The notes beneath the pieces were generated by a model that worked only from the letters and a program-made list of their open reading frames with translations, was not told the DNA's origin and did not search any database. This document shows positions 11,946 to 22,900 of a DNA stretch of 64,000 bases, in pieces. This DNA comes from Timema cristinae (Eukaryota; Arthropoda; Insecta; Phasmatodea; Timematidae). Position 1 is the first letter of the stretch; each line of letters opens with the position of its first letter. The position numbers and the translations under genes are program-made. The stretch is taken from the NCBI GenBank assembly GCA_039000515.1, contig JBCFYV010011172.1:75323250-75387249 (forward strand). Reading direction: 5' to 3'.

Positions 11946-12318
11946 CGATTAAGATATATTGAATAATTTTTCGATAAAATATCTCTTTAAAATATTTATT
12001 AGTGTTGTGATTTATGAAAACATTTTTTTAATAACTTAATAGTTTTAGTTAGTACGTTGCATTAAATAAAATATTAATATTTTTAGTGAAAAGTTATAAA
12101 TGAGAAAATAATTATGTTTATTATTACTATTATTAAACTATTAGGAGTGAAGATGTATACATTGTTAGCTAATCTAAATAACTGTTTCATATTCGATATA
12201 GATACAATTTAAATTCTAACACTTACCGAGGAATAGCTATTTCATTTATTTGTTTGGAGTTTTGTACTTTATAGGGTGGTGGTTTTTTGTTCCCATGGGC
12301 ACTGTTTTAATTATATTA
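11946..12318. other. AT-rich intergenic DNA
   Basis: No feature is recognised. Confidence 0.5.
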
Positions 12319-12515
12319 TTATTATTACCCGTTCGATTATACCTACTTACGCTAAGGTGCAATGGTAGGGTGATTGTGAGATCAAATGGAGGACCTACAG
12401 TTTAACGTGGGATCCGAACCACTGTGGAGGCCTGGCACTCCACACACTCACAAGTTGTGATTAATACACGTCTTGTCAGAGGTGAAGGATCGAACCCCGG
12501 ACCCGTAGCAGAGAA
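12319..12515 (-). mobile_element. SINE type A, head rearranged
   Basis: The tail, body (GGTAGGGTGATTGTGAGATC) and the AGTTGTGATTAATACACGTC variant block are present. The B-box region (GATCGAACCCCGGACC on the plus strand) is joined closer to the body than in full copies, so part of the head-proximal sequence is deleted. Confidence 0.7.
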
Positions 12516-13256
12516 GTCTCAAACTAGTTTACTTAGTGAAACTTGATAAATTTGTTTGAAACTATCACAAATATATCAACACCAAAAAAAAATCACACTA
12601 GAACTAAATAAATAAAATAATATTACTTAAAATGTATTGCATTTTTATAGTAAAAAACAAACAAAAACATTAAAACTATTCTCACTGAAGAATGTCTATT
12701 TGAAAACCAGTTTGGGACGTCAGTTGCAACACACACCCTCATGGAACTGTGAGGGGAGTTAGTGGGTCGTTGAGCGGTGGAGGAAATGGCTTCACGAGAC
12801 ACACACAGCAACCGGCCGGTAGACTCAAATTTAAAAACAATGATATTCTCTTTTAAAAAATACAACACTTGATGTGCTGGTTCAGAAAACTGTTCAGGTG
12901 AAAAGGTATTCAATTATGCAGGGGGTAAAATAATAATTGTTTACATATTTTCTTAAGTTTATTTTTAATTAATAAATATAGTTTTTTAAAATACGACCCT
13001 TGTTCAAATTATTAATTAAAATACATATTTTATTATTTTTAAAAAAAGATCTAAATTATTCAGGAAATAGCCAAAGAGACAATCTTTTTGAAAACAGAGA
13101 CATAAAATTTTTGAAAGGTATTTTGGGCGTAATCATGGAAGAAAAATTATAAAAATTATTTTGAAACGTTGAAGTTCAATATTTAATATCTTTTTAATAG
13201 TTAGATTTACAGAAATCAAATAACTTTTGTTGTAACAAACAACCTTTATTTTAATA
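12516..13256. other. AT-rich DNA before the hAT fragment
   Basis: I found no coding sequence or terminal inverted repeat matching the one at 14069-14080, so the 5' part of the adjacent hAT element seems lost or too diverged. Confidence 0.4.
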
Positions 13257-13889
13257 GGAGAAAAATTTACAAGACGTAAGAATATATCTGGTGTGCAAAG
13301 CTGTGATCATGGCTTGACCCTAGTACAAGAAACATGCAGAGAACAACTGCAAGCAATCGATCAGCTGAAGGCATACATTACCACACATATAAAACAGATG
13401 ACTACGATTGACAAACAATTTGCTTTCCTGCAAATCCAGACATTATTAGATGCTGAAAAAGATTATTTTATTAATGAACAAATTCAGCACACGTGTGCTA
13501 AGTACAGAGAGTTGAACACTACAGCTATGATTGCCTAAATAAATCGCTTTTGGTGCCACATTGTCTTGTATAAGAAAGTCAACCCCTATGAGCAGATTGC
13601 TAACTGAACAGCTTTAGATTTTCTTCGGTGAGGGTACAAGTGAAAGATGCAAGAGAGTTTGACTAACTTTGTTGTGACATTAAGAATCTTTTTAACTATC
13701 ACTGTTTCAACTGCCAGTTGTGAAAGAAGTTTATCAAAACTTAAATTAATCAAAGCTTGTCAGAGATCTACAATGGGTCAAGAAAGACTGAGTAGCCTAG
13801 AAATAGTGTCAATTGAGAGAGATTTCAATGTAGATTTCAATAATGTTATTGAAAAATTTGGACAAATCAAACCAGGAGATTTTAAATAA
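13257..13889 (+). pseudogene. hAT transposase C-terminal fragment (ZMYM1-like), broken
   Basis: Two successive frames read as the end of a hAT-superfamily transposase of the ZMYM1-like kind. The first (13257-13538) contains AFLQIQTLLDAEKDYFINEQ. A frame change and stops follow. The second (13647-13889) contains LRIFLTITVSTASCERSLSK, then LKLIKACQRSTMGQERLS and SLEIVSIERDFNVDFNNVIE, the conserved dimerisation region (family pattern: V-S-x-A-S-x-E-R-S-x-S-K-L-K-x-I-K). With a frameshift, stops and no N-terminal zinc finger or DDE residues visible, it cannot encode an active enzyme. A terminal-repeat-like end lies at 14069-14080. Confidence 0.75.
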
Positions 13890-14060
13890 ATTTAAGTATA
13901 CTAGCTTTAATTTAATTTTACTTTAATAAGTCAATATTTTCTTAAAGTACAATACATGCGATTAGGGGCCAAGGGGTTTAATTCTGAATTGAAGGGACTG
14001 AAGGAATGCTAAAGGTCCATGGGTTAGGAGGTGCAATATTTGCTTTACCCCGGAGGGTGG

Positions 14061-14080
14061 TAACCCAAGCTACGCCACTG
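14061..14080 (-). repeat. hAT-type terminal inverted repeat
   Basis: Read on the minus strand this begins CAGTGGCGTAGCTTGGGTTA, a typical hAT end. It lies 190 bp past the transposase fragment and probably marks the 3' end of that element. No partner was found upstream. Confidence 0.6.
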
Positions 14081-14088
14081 CTGCCAAA

Positions 14089-14889
14089 CGTAACATCAAA
14101 TCAACATAATATTATGGTCTTTCAGATCGTATGCTTTGGAGGATGGGTATATGGTAACTTATCCTAGCTGTCAAATACCACCTCTCCTACTGCGGATGCC
14201 CTATATATTAATTGGTATAGTGAATATATGAGCCAAATAAACAAAAACATAACATAGCTTGTTTGAACATTAAAACATTGTACATGGCATGTGAAGAAAC
14301 AGCAGTTGTAACTCTATATTTAAGATACTACACAAAGGCAGGCAAAGAAGTTGATATGTTTATTGTATTTATTATTAAATGCTCACCAGCAATCTCTGTT
14401 ATGTAATAGACTGATAACGATTGGGTACTCTTCATTATGATTACGTTATATACAAGAGATTCAATAGCTAAAATAATGATTACTATCATTCTGTTAAATC
14501 GAAGGTTTATTGAATCGAATGACACTACAATTTACAAAAATGCTAACCATTGGGATGGTTATGTAGTTAAAATTAAACATTTGCGTCTAGCACTCACTTC
14601 GCATGTATTACTAGTACTTATAATATATTTTAATACATAACATTGAAATTAAGAACACGAACTAGTCCTGGAGGGATATTATGGGTAAGTGGCTACAGGA
14701 TGAATGTAAGGCAACAATAAGCCCTAATCGGGCAATACAACTACAGAAGGGTGTGAGATGGGGAAGGACTATGAAAAACCCACCTTGTTTCTCATAAAGG
14801 GCATAGACCCTTAAGAATTACGCTAAAGACATGAAAATAAAAGAAACAAAAAAAAATCCCTTATTCATTTAGGGTATTCTTTTTTTTTA
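14089..14889. other. AT-rich intergenic DNA
   Basis: Short ORFs here on both strands have no recognisable motif and overlap one another. I see no gene. Confidence 0.45.
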
Positions 14890-15140
14890 TGGAACCGAGT
14901 GTCACAACTAGTTTAGAATGTAAGCAACTAAGCATATGAAATAATTGCGCTATATGGCAGGGATGAGAAAGGTGGAATTTGGGAGAAAATGTACCCAAAT
15001 TTCCGTGAAGGTAGAGCGGAAAACTATTAAGGAAAATACACTTTCAATACATACGACCAGAATCCAAACCTTGATCTCTCAGTAGTCTAAATGGAAGTTT
15101 AGTCTATTGCAGATTAGAGTGGAGTTGGCCGAATTAGTTG
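14890..15140 (-). mobile_element. Degenerate SINE type C
   Basis: The block order matches type C in reverse: GGGATGAGAAAGGTGGAATT, TTTCCGTGAAGGTAGAGCGG, AAACCTTGATCTCTCAGTAG and GAGTGGAGTTGGCCGAA. The terminal tail is not recognisable. Confidence 0.5.
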
Positions 15141-15743
15141 AGATTTTGCTAGCTCTAGTGAGCGTCAATAAATATCAATACACAAGTTGCAAATCATTAT
15201 AAATACATCACTGTCCATATGGAGGAGACTACATTTTAAATAATAATTGAACCCGGACCCTTTGGCTTAGTGCACCAGTGAGCTATCACTAATCTAGCCA
15301 ATATTCATCCCGTGCTCAGGGTTATTCATCACTCATAGTTTTAAGGCTGAGTCTGTGATGGACGTGTAGAATCGTCAACTATATATAAGCGACCAATAAA
15401 GGAGGTTTTAATGATTCATCAAAAATAGTAATAGATTTTGAATGAAAAAAAAAATGTGATCCCAAATACGCTAAGGATTTTGAATATGGTACAGTTTATC
15501 TAAAACAACCAAAAACAGCTGTTATTACACGTATGTATCTTCATAACAATTATATGCAACGATTACAGCGCTAGCTTATATTGTGGAAAATTATTCAAAT
15601 AAAAGCTTCAAAGTCTAATCAACTATTACATGCTCTGAGGTGAAGAATGTAGTAAGGGTGGTCACGACCTCTTTGGTGGAACCTCGCCTTGCTTATAGTG
15701 TGTCGCTGCGGGTGGCGTTTCACTCAACTATTTGCAATCTCAC
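15141..15743. other. Intergenic DNA, former intron beside the lysozyme relic
   Basis: A weak tRNA-SINE-like patch lies at about 15240-15310 (AATTGAACCCGGACCCTTTG). Otherwise nothing is recognised. On the minus strand this sequence lies just downstream of the relic exon's splice donor. Confidence 0.4.
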
Positions 15744-15864
15744 CTCGCGACCTCTCCAGATCACTCTACCCTCGCCCATAATGTTTCTTCCTGAACGGGT
15801 CTCCTCCTCTATAACCTAACGTGTTGTTGCACCCTAAAGTGTCCCTCACACAGACACTGCAGAC

Positions 15865-16470
15865 CAAGGCCGTAGCCAGCCAATAATTTCATGGGGGGCT
15901 TAGTGGGCAGATCCCCCAATTGACGGAGGCTGGAAAAAAATTATAAATGATAAACAGTTCTAGACGTTCTCTGAAGTGGTTTTTTTTTCACCGTAAAATA
16001 ACGCCCAAAATACCGAGCGCTATGAAAATTTCTAAGAATTTAACACCTCTAGAAGCTCTTTGAAGTGCTTTTTATGGTAACACAGCCCCCTAATTATTTG
16101 TATTTGTATCTTAATTTTGATATTGTTTGAACCATAAATAAAGACCCTGCATTGGTGGCGTAGTTGGCTAACGCTCGACCGCCGAGGATGGGGAGATTGA
16201 GGTTCGAATCTCGGTCGGGTGAACTGGGGTGTTTTTTCCTAAATGGTTTTCCACTCTCCCTCCACGCAAATGCGGGTTCACTTCCTCTAATTCAACCTTC
16301 CCAATTCCTAATCCATTAGCGTAATTAGTACTTAAAGCGTATAACCCGAACGGGTAGTAAGACGCGGTGCTTAATTTTATTATTATTATTATCATAAATA
16401 AAGCCATATATATTTTGTTCATAAAATTTCATGGGGGGGTTTGAACCCCCCGCCCCCGGCTACGACCTTG
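15865..16470. mobile_element. Non-autonomous hAT-like element with a SINE inside
   Basis: The ends are CAAGGCCGTAGCC and, inverted, CAAGGTCGTAGCC. Flanks are CTGCAGAC (15857-15864) and CTGCAGAG (16471-16478), an 8-bp target duplication with one mismatch, as expected for hAT. G/C-run blocks lie next to both ends. The interior carries modules related to AGCTTCTAGAGG and a type B SINE at 16144-16392. A relative lies at 56874-57427. No transposase is encoded. Confidence 0.75.
16144..16392 (+). mobile_element. SINE type B, full length, 11-bp target duplication
   Basis: The head has an exact tRNA A box TGGCGTAGTTGG and B box GGTTCGAATCT. The body (CCACGCAAATGCGGGTTCAC) is shared with type C, followed by the shared tail CGAACGGGTAGTAAGACGCG and a TTATTA-type tract. 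CATAAATAAAG flanks both sides (16133-16143 and 16393-16403). The host sequence without the insert is seen in the related element near 57315. Confidence 0.92.
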
Positions 16471-16847
16471 CTGCAGAGACACACCGTTCAGCTTGGGAGT
16501 CTAACACTTCTTATCAACATGAAGTTTATCGTGTGTTTCTCTTTTCATTGCTACACCTTTACAAATTCTCAGTTACTCGAGTTTTGGAAAACAACTCAAA
16601 TATTGCAAGGCAAACGTGACGTTTGAATCGGATAAATATGGTTTATGTTGTGTGATTATATTTATAAGCACACTACTTTAAAACAAAATGAGTTTTAAAA
16701 CACCCAGTCCCCAGGCTGTCAATTCACCTTGGTGAAACGGAAAGGTCCCATTTAACCAATACCAGTTACCTTTGAATTACTGCGGTAATGCTTACGGGGT
16801 GGATTCCCTTTTGTAGGTGTTATTTTTCAACATGTATTTATATTAAT

Positions 16848-16853
<6 letters not shown>

Positions 16854-16888
<35 letters not shown>

Positions 16889-17013
16889 GCACCGCGTCTT
16901 ACTACCCGTTCGGGTTATACACACTTACGCTAATGTGTAATGGTAGGGTGATTGTGAGATGAAATGAAGGACCTACAGTTTAACGTGGAATCCGAACCAC
17001 GGTGGCGACCTGG
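16854..17013 (-). mobile_element. SINE type A, 5'-truncated, 10-bp target duplication
   Basis: The tail, (TAA)n tract and partial body end at CCACGGTGGCGACCTGG on the plus strand. TAATATTTGT flanks both sides (16844-16853 and 17014-17023). Confidence 0.88.
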
Positions 17014-17023
17014 TAATATTTGT

Positions 17024-18854
17024 AAACGGCCATCATCCTTTTCAAATTTTAATTTATTGGGGATTAAAAAAATTGGTCCAATAAATTATTTACGAAATAT
17101 CGACTACAATAATGATAGTAATTTTTATTAGACATTATCGATATGAGACTAGCAAGTTTCGTTGAGAGAGGATGGAATATTTTGTGTGAACCCCTTTAAT
17201 TACTATTTAATGTAGTCTGAGTTTAATCTGCCAAAGCGCATTTCAGCAGATGAGCTTAATTTTCCCGTTTAATATTTTCAAAAATTAATTTGACGGATCT
17301 TAAAATCTTACAAACCACATTTATAAAATAATATTATTTATAATATTGACGTTAAACATATCATATCAATTTTTTTGTCTGGTGAAATACTAATGAGTTT
17401 TTTTTGTGAAGATTTGTTTTCCGTATTATTATCAAACTAATAATCTTGTTCTAATTTTAAAATCAATATATATCAGAAAAAGGAAAGACGCAATAATTCT
17501 ATGGCCACTTACCTCACCTTTGAAGTTAGAATTATTTTTTCTAGCATCGCGTCTTACTACGCAGAATGAATTGCTGAATTAATAAATAAATACATTTGTC
17601 TATAGGTAACGTTGTCCTTAACAGCTAGATGTAGTTAATTTTCCTAATTTTATTTTGAATAAACTATTTTAAGGAATATTCACTGAAACTACACCTTTTA
17701 TCTTAAAATCATTTGTTTTATAAAATAAAATAAATAAAAGTGACAAGAAAAATATGTTTTGAAAGTACCACATTTAATCAAAATATTAACTAATAGAATT
17801 TTTTTTTGTTTAAAACAATGATAGAATTGTTTTTATATAAAAATAAATGGTACGACACACTCGCACTAACCTTTTCAAATTCTGTATTATAGTTTCGAAG
17901 AAAAAGTTCAGAAATAGTTTTTCAGTAAATTATCCGTGACTAAGTTTTACTCATAAAAACAAACACATAGCAATAAACAACATAATAAAAACTCTTGATC
18001 CATAGACTTTAAACCAAATTGTTAAAGTATTTTTAACAAATTAAACATTAAATAAAATAAGTTATTTGTAAACTACCATAAAATTATTTGTAATTTGTAA
18101 AAATATAAACGTATTTTTATTTATCATGAAAACTATGTCCATTTTGAACCCAATCTTTAAGGTAAATTTAAAACAAAAAAATTATAATTTGTCATAAGTG
18201 AATTATCATTAAATAAATTCATTGTAGAAAAATAAAGTAGTCCCCCAACACCAATTTTAAACAAAATTAGTGGAGGTATTTTAATTCAAAATTTACATAA
18301 ATTAATCTTCAGTAATCTACCACAAAGTGTTTTTTTTTTAGAAAAAATAAACCATATATTTATATAAAGTTTAACAGACACCCATTTTGAACCAAAATTG
18401 CTAGAGCTATTTTTTTAAATATTCAAATAAAGAAAACGTAATCAGTAAACTATCTTTATATGAATTTAACCCCTAAACACATGTGAATTATAAGATTCAA
18501 AAGGGCATATTATCCAGCACAATTTGAAATATTCGTTTCTTAGCATCAATCGGCAGCTGAAGTGTAACTCTACATATTGTGAATTAAAAATACACATCTT
18601 CCCACTTGAACATGGTTTCTCTGCCTGTTTAATTTCTTAAAATTTCTGGAAAGATGCAGAGTGGGCACATCCAACACAGTTATTCCTTACTGCAAAGTAT
18701 GGAATGTAACAAATTAGATAATTAATTAACGCTTTTGAAGTAAAATAAAGACCACTATGCAAAAACAAGTAAGCCTTATCTTGAGTCAAGACTATAATAT
18801 CAAGAAGTTCCACACACTGATTTCTCAAACGCATCCAGAAATTGTAAATTATTG

Positions 18855-18857
<3 letters not shown>
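17024..18857. other. AT-rich intergenic DNA
   Basis: No gene is recognised. A ~20-bp scrap of the shared SINE tail (GCATCGCGTCTTACTAC) occurs near 17543-17561. The rest is low-complexity A/T sequence. Confidence 0.5.
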
Positions 18858-18859
<2 letters not shown>

Positions 18860-18887
<28 letters not shown>

Positions 18888-19084
18888 GCACCGCGTCTTA
18901 CTACCCGTTCGAGTTATACGCACTTACGCTAATGTGTAATGGTAGGGTGATTGTGAGATGAAATGGAGAACCTACAGTTTAACGTGGGATCCGAAACCAC
19001 GGTAGAGGCCTAGCATTCCACACATTCACAAGTTGTGATTAATACACGTCTTGTCAGAGATGAAGGGAGGGTCTACAGATAAAT
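18860..19084 (-). mobile_element. SINE type A, head missing
   Basis: A (TTA)n tract on the plus strand leads into GCACCGCGTCTTACTACCCG, then the type A body with the AGTTGTGATTAATACACGTC variant. It stops before the tRNA head at about GAGGGTCTACAGATAAATG. Confidence 0.8.
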
Positions 19085-19494
19085 GAGTATATACCCCAAA
19101 AATAAATATACAGTGCAATTTGTTATGTCAAACACTCCCAAAATGCCATTTAGAACCAAATTGTTAAAACCCTTTGTAAAATATTTAAAGTTTTGCAAAA
19201 ATCAGTTGTCATTAAATTACCTATAAATGAGTTTTTTCTCCAAAAATGCGTATACATAATTATTTGTCATAATACATAATCCCCAGATATTAAATTTGGA
19301 AAAAAAATATATTTATAGCTATTTTCGAATTATTTCAGTTTTTCAAAAAATGTCCTATTATATTTATCTTGCCAAATAAATCCTGGAAACGCATTTTAAA
19401 TAAAATTGCTTGTCTATTTTTTTGAAAATGTGGAACTCAGAAAAATCACTTATCAGTCAAATTCTCTTAATTTGATGACTAGGAACAAAATTTA
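19085..19494. other. AT-rich intergenic DNA
   Basis: Nothing is recognised. Confidence 0.45.
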
Positions 19495-19695
19495 AAAAAA
19501 ACTAATTTGATTTGTAGCTCTATAAAATCATACTATCAAGTTTGAACAAAATCCATCAAATCGTTTTGATATGTGGCCATGGACAGACTGACAGATATGG
19601 GGACAGACATAATTGAAAAATCCACTTTTTTGGATTCGGCTTCAATTGTTTTTTTGTACAATTACAATACTTTATCTTAATATGAGAAAGTAAAA
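19495..19695 (-). repeat. Palindromic-end repeat family, copy with its CTTTCTCATATTAAG end
   Basis: On the minus strand it begins TACTTTCTCATATTAAGATA. It continues with a TGTCTGTC-rich block and GGCCA...CATATCAAAACGATTTGAT, the same order as the copies at 47955 and 60183. Confidence 0.6.
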
Positions 19696-19756
19696 AGTGT
19701 TATCTATGTAGCAATCGTTTTAAAAATAACCTGGCACACATCTTACACATCTACTT

Positions 19757-19783
19757 GGACACACACACACACACACACACACC
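19757..19783. repeat. (AC)n microsatellite
   Basis: About 12 uninterrupted AC units. Confidence 0.85.
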
Positions 19784-19852
19784 CATGTTAGGCCATCAAG
19801 GTTAACAACAAAACCAAGGATAACCAAGAAACAAGAACAAACGTGGTCTAGA

Positions 19853-20234
19853 CAGCGCTTTTCAACAGTGCTTTGCGGGGACATTGGATTCTGCAAAAGT
19901 TACCCAGCCATCGTGAGGCAGTTTTATAATATTTATAATAATAATATTTAGCACCGCGTCTTTCTAACCGTTCGGGTTATACGCTTTTATAATATTCTTT
20001 ACTTGCTTTTCACACTAGCAAATAGCATAAGCAGGGACTGACAATTTCTTCAAATATGAATAAAAGGCATTTGCCAAAAGCGTAACTCTGTATTTTTAAT
20101 TTGATTTATACTTTAAAATGTATCTGTTTTTATTGAATGCTCATAATTTTGGTGTAAACATTTTTATGAGGGCTTCAGCATATACTTTTTCTGATGCAAG
20201 GGCTCCTTTAGTCTAAAACGTGTGGGAAACCCTG
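19853..20234. mobile_element. Probable non-autonomous hAT-like element
   Basis: The left end CAGCGCTTTTCAACAGTGCT and the right end, inverted, CAGGGTTTCCCACACGTTTT resemble hAT termini. The flanks (GGTCTAGA and ACCTAAAT) match only partly, so the target duplication is uncertain. It contains the tail-only SINE insertion at 19934-19984. Confidence 0.4.
19934..19984 (-). mobile_element. Tail-only SINE insertion (51 bp) with 12-bp target duplication
   Basis: The insert consists only of the shared 3' block (GCACCGCGTCTTTCTAACCG and GTTCGGGTTATACGC on the plus strand) plus an A/T trinucleotide tract. It is flanked by perfect copies of TTTTATAATATT at 19922-19933 and 19985-19996. No body or tRNA head is present. 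Confidence 0.85.
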
Positions 20235-20261
20235 ACCTAAATAGGAAGTATATTTGGGGGA

Positions 20262-20485
20262 ACCACATCTTACTACCCTTTCGGTTGTACGCTACTGTAC
20301 AACCACCCCAATAGTTTAAGGATTAGGGAGGTTATATTTATAGAAGGTGTACCCACACTTGTGTGGAAAACATTTTAGAAATTCACCCTCAGTACACCCG
20401 ACTAGATTCGAGCCACGATCTCCCCATCATCATTAGACTAGTCTATGAGATAGAAGTACCTTAGACCACTGGCCACTGAAGCGGA
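20262..20485 (-). mobile_element. SINE type C
   Basis: In reverse it carries a mutated tail (ACATCTTACTACCCTTTCGG), the GGATTAGGGAGGTTATATTT body, a B box (GATTCGAGCC) and an A-box region ending GGCCACTGAAGC. Confidence 0.75.
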
Positions 20486-20863
20486 TATTTGTAGAGGGAG
20501 AGGTTAGAATTTTCACCGGGTGCTCTGTGGGTGTTTGTTATCCAAATTTAATTTTCTCATCCCTTCTTCAAGCTAATGTGGGTGCATTACCTCAAACTAC
20601 CCCTCCTCAATATTTCTTCCCCAGACTACATCGTTGGTAAACCTAGTGTTAAAGAAGTTTGAGCTAATCAATCCAGTCGCCAAGAAACAACTACAGATCA
20701 CGCCTTCAAAGCGTGCAGTACATAAATATAGCAACTACACGCGTGTAGCCAGGATGTAGAGGCCACTGGAGATCTGGACTTCCCTACACTTAAATTATTA
20801 CTAAGCTTACTTACGATTACGTTACCCTTTTCAGGACATTAAATGAACAATAAATATATGACC

Positions 20864-21108
20864 AGCTTTGGTGACCGCATGGTCTAAGGAACTACTCTAG
20901 CAAGAGACTAAATTGCCGATGACCGGAAGATCATGGTTCGAGTCCCGGTTGGGTGTACTGAGGTTAGTTTTCCCTAAATGGTTTTCCGCTCTACATTTAA
21001 GCAAATGCGGGTGCGCTTCATCTAAAATAAATCTTCATAATCCCTAACACATTAGAGTAATTAGTATATAGATCCAGCGCCCAAACGGGTTTTAAGATGC
21101 GGTTCTAA
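20864..21108 (+). mobile_element. SINE type C, complete
   Basis: The head TTGGTGACCGCATGGTCTAA resembles a class II (Leu/Ser-like) tRNA start. The B box is GGTTCGAGTCC. The body CAAATGCGGGTGCGCTTCAT and a diverged tail ending GATGCGGTTCTAAAAAAAG follow. Confidence 0.8.
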
Positions 21109-21984
21109 AAAAAGTAAATAGGCATATAAGCCGAATTGCTAGGGTTGCGCTTTATACAATTATCTATAAAATATGATTATAAACTATTCGATATGCGATG
21201 TCCAAGTCAAACAGTTGTCCACGCCATTGTCTGTAGGTTGCATTGCAGTCTATGACGTTACACGAATCAAACAGCGTGAACTCATTTCTTTAAGAACCAC
21301 CATGCACAGTTTTTATACAACATTATTTAAGAAATAATTTAATAATCTTCTTTCTCCCTCATTCACCCCTGGACAACCCTTAAATTAAATCCTAGATATG
21401 TTGTACTTTAATACCGTAAATACAATGAAAAGTTACACTTTAAAACAAAATTTGTTTGAGTAACTACTCAATTCTAAACCATTTAATCATAGTTGAAATA
21501 GTTATCAAATTGACGTACACGTTAACAAACAAGATCGTAGCCAAAACCAGGACACCCATTTTAAACTTCCGGCAAACATTAAAACCCAACAAAATTATTG
21601 GCATTTAATTCAAACACGGAAAGGTAAATGAGTTATGTTAATTTTGATATAATTTTAACATTTAAAAAATTCGACACCCATGTGCAGGTGATATTTTTCA
21701 ACTAATTTAAAACCATTCAAAAAATTGTTGGAACATTAATATCCTCTACTTTCGTCAACTAACAGTTCATAAATCAAACATTGCTGTAAAATAGCCACAA
21801 CATTTGTATTGCTATACAAACTACTTTAGCATATTTATTGGCTCCAAAACTTCAATTGTATGATTTTTCTTTATGCAACAATGAAGTTTACGTGCGTGAC
21901 CCAAACAAACAAAATTAGCACCGATGGTAATTTTAAGAGTGAATTTGTGTATTTTATTGTAGCTTGCATTTTGTCTCCTTACAT
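21109..21984. other. AT-rich intergenic DNA
   Basis: No gene is recognised. Short A/T-rich modules recur here and at 17.6-19.4 kb (phrases such as ACACCCATTTTAAAC), possibly an old degenerate repeat. Confidence 0.4.
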
Positions 21985-22350
21985 TATTTTTACTTTCTCG
22001 CTATCTTTTATGTACAGAAAGTATAGTAATCTTCAAAAAAATCAAACTCAAGATTTTGATAAATATTGACGTTTCATGACTCCCCGAATAAAAAAAAATG
22101 TTGTTTTTGACTTTCCGTCTCTCTGTTTGTCTGTACCTCCAACAAGAGCCTAAACTATTTTACTGATCAGGCTAAAACTTGTAATCTAGGGTTTTAATAG
22201 GGTTGCCGCCTCGGGGGGTATTTGGAATTGGATATCCAACCCTAAAATTGAGGGTAGTTTACTAAAGGTCAAAATGACAAAAATTCGATTTTCTCAAAAT
22301 CGGCTCTAACGATTTTGATTAAATTTCATTTCTAAACATTTATAAATATT
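21985..22350 (+). repeat. Palindromic-end repeat family
   Basis: It starts TTTACTTTCTCGCTATCTTT, continues with GACGTTTCATGACTCCCCGA and TCTCTGTTTGTCTGTACC, and ends with AATCGGCTCTAACGATTTTG, as in the other copies. Confidence 0.6.
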
Positions 22351-22560
22351 CCAAACAAAATGGTCTCTTCCAATATTTCGGCAAAATGACTTTAAAGGCT
22401 CCGGGCTGATGCGTAAATTATCTTTTTTTTATAATATCTTCTAAACTATATGGAGATATAAAATTACTTATCGTTACAAATATGTAGGTATCTTTTTAAT
22501 ACAAATATTTTATAAGAATAATATTTTTATAAAAGCAATAATTTTCAAGCTATACGTAAA

Positions 22561-22565
<5 letters not shown>

Positions 22566-22612
<47 letters not shown>
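22566..22612. repeat. (TA)n microsatellite
   Basis: About 23 TA units lie between two copies of the palindromic-end repeat. Confidence 0.9.
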
Positions 22613-22615
<3 letters not shown>

Positions 22616-22617
22616 GA

Positions 22618-22900
22618 TTTTTCTTACTTTTCAAACACAAAAGGTAAAAGTATTGCAACCGCAAAAGAAAATCTAACCTGAAATGTTGATGGATGTCAAA
22701 GTCTCAAGACCCCCCAAACCCTAAAAAGTGGTCTTTGCAATGACGTCTGTCTGTGTTTCTGTTTAAACTTAAAACTAAGGGTAGTTTAAGAAAGGGCGAA
22801 AAGAGAAGAAATCGATTTTCTCAAAATCAACTTAACCGTTTTGATTAAAATTCGTATCTAAGTGTTTATTAAGCTCCAGATGATGAATATTGTCAATGTA
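22618..22900 (+). repeat. Palindromic-end repeat family, second copy
   Basis: TTCTTACTTTTCAAACACAA is a degenerate version of the palindromic end. GTTGATGGATGTCAAAGTCT and CGATTTTCTCAAAATCAACT match the neighbouring copy at 21985. Confidence 0.55.

Larger units (their letters stand above)
15744..16510 (-). pseudogene. Relic of i-type lysozyme exon 2, split by a nested transposon
   Basis: Plus-strand blocks shared with the intact exon 2 at 35713-35892, in the same order, are CTCACCTCGCG (includes the splice donor), GAACGGGTCTCC, AACGTGTTGTT and CTCACACAGACA (there CTCGCACAGACA). The exon continues on the far side of a hAT-like insertion (15865-16470): 16479-16510 gives GTGTGTC and then GTGTT next to an AG acceptor. 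So both splice borders are recognisable (donor GTGAGAT at 15737-15743, acceptor ATAAG at about 16511). The part for [11 protein letters not shown] is deleted and the frame is broken, so no product is possible. It is closer to lysozyme gene 1 than to gene 2. No matching exon 3 or 4 was found downstream. Confidence 0.75.

Noticed and set aside
13293..13889. Domesticated hAT transposase gene
   Set aside because: The frame is broken and lacks the N-terminal and catalytic parts, so there is no sign of a maintained protein.
16149..16230. Possible genuine tRNA gene at the type B SINE head
   Set aside because: It has good A and B boxes, but the head continues into the SINE body and tail, lies inside a target duplication and lacks a pairing acceptor stem. 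It is a SINE head.
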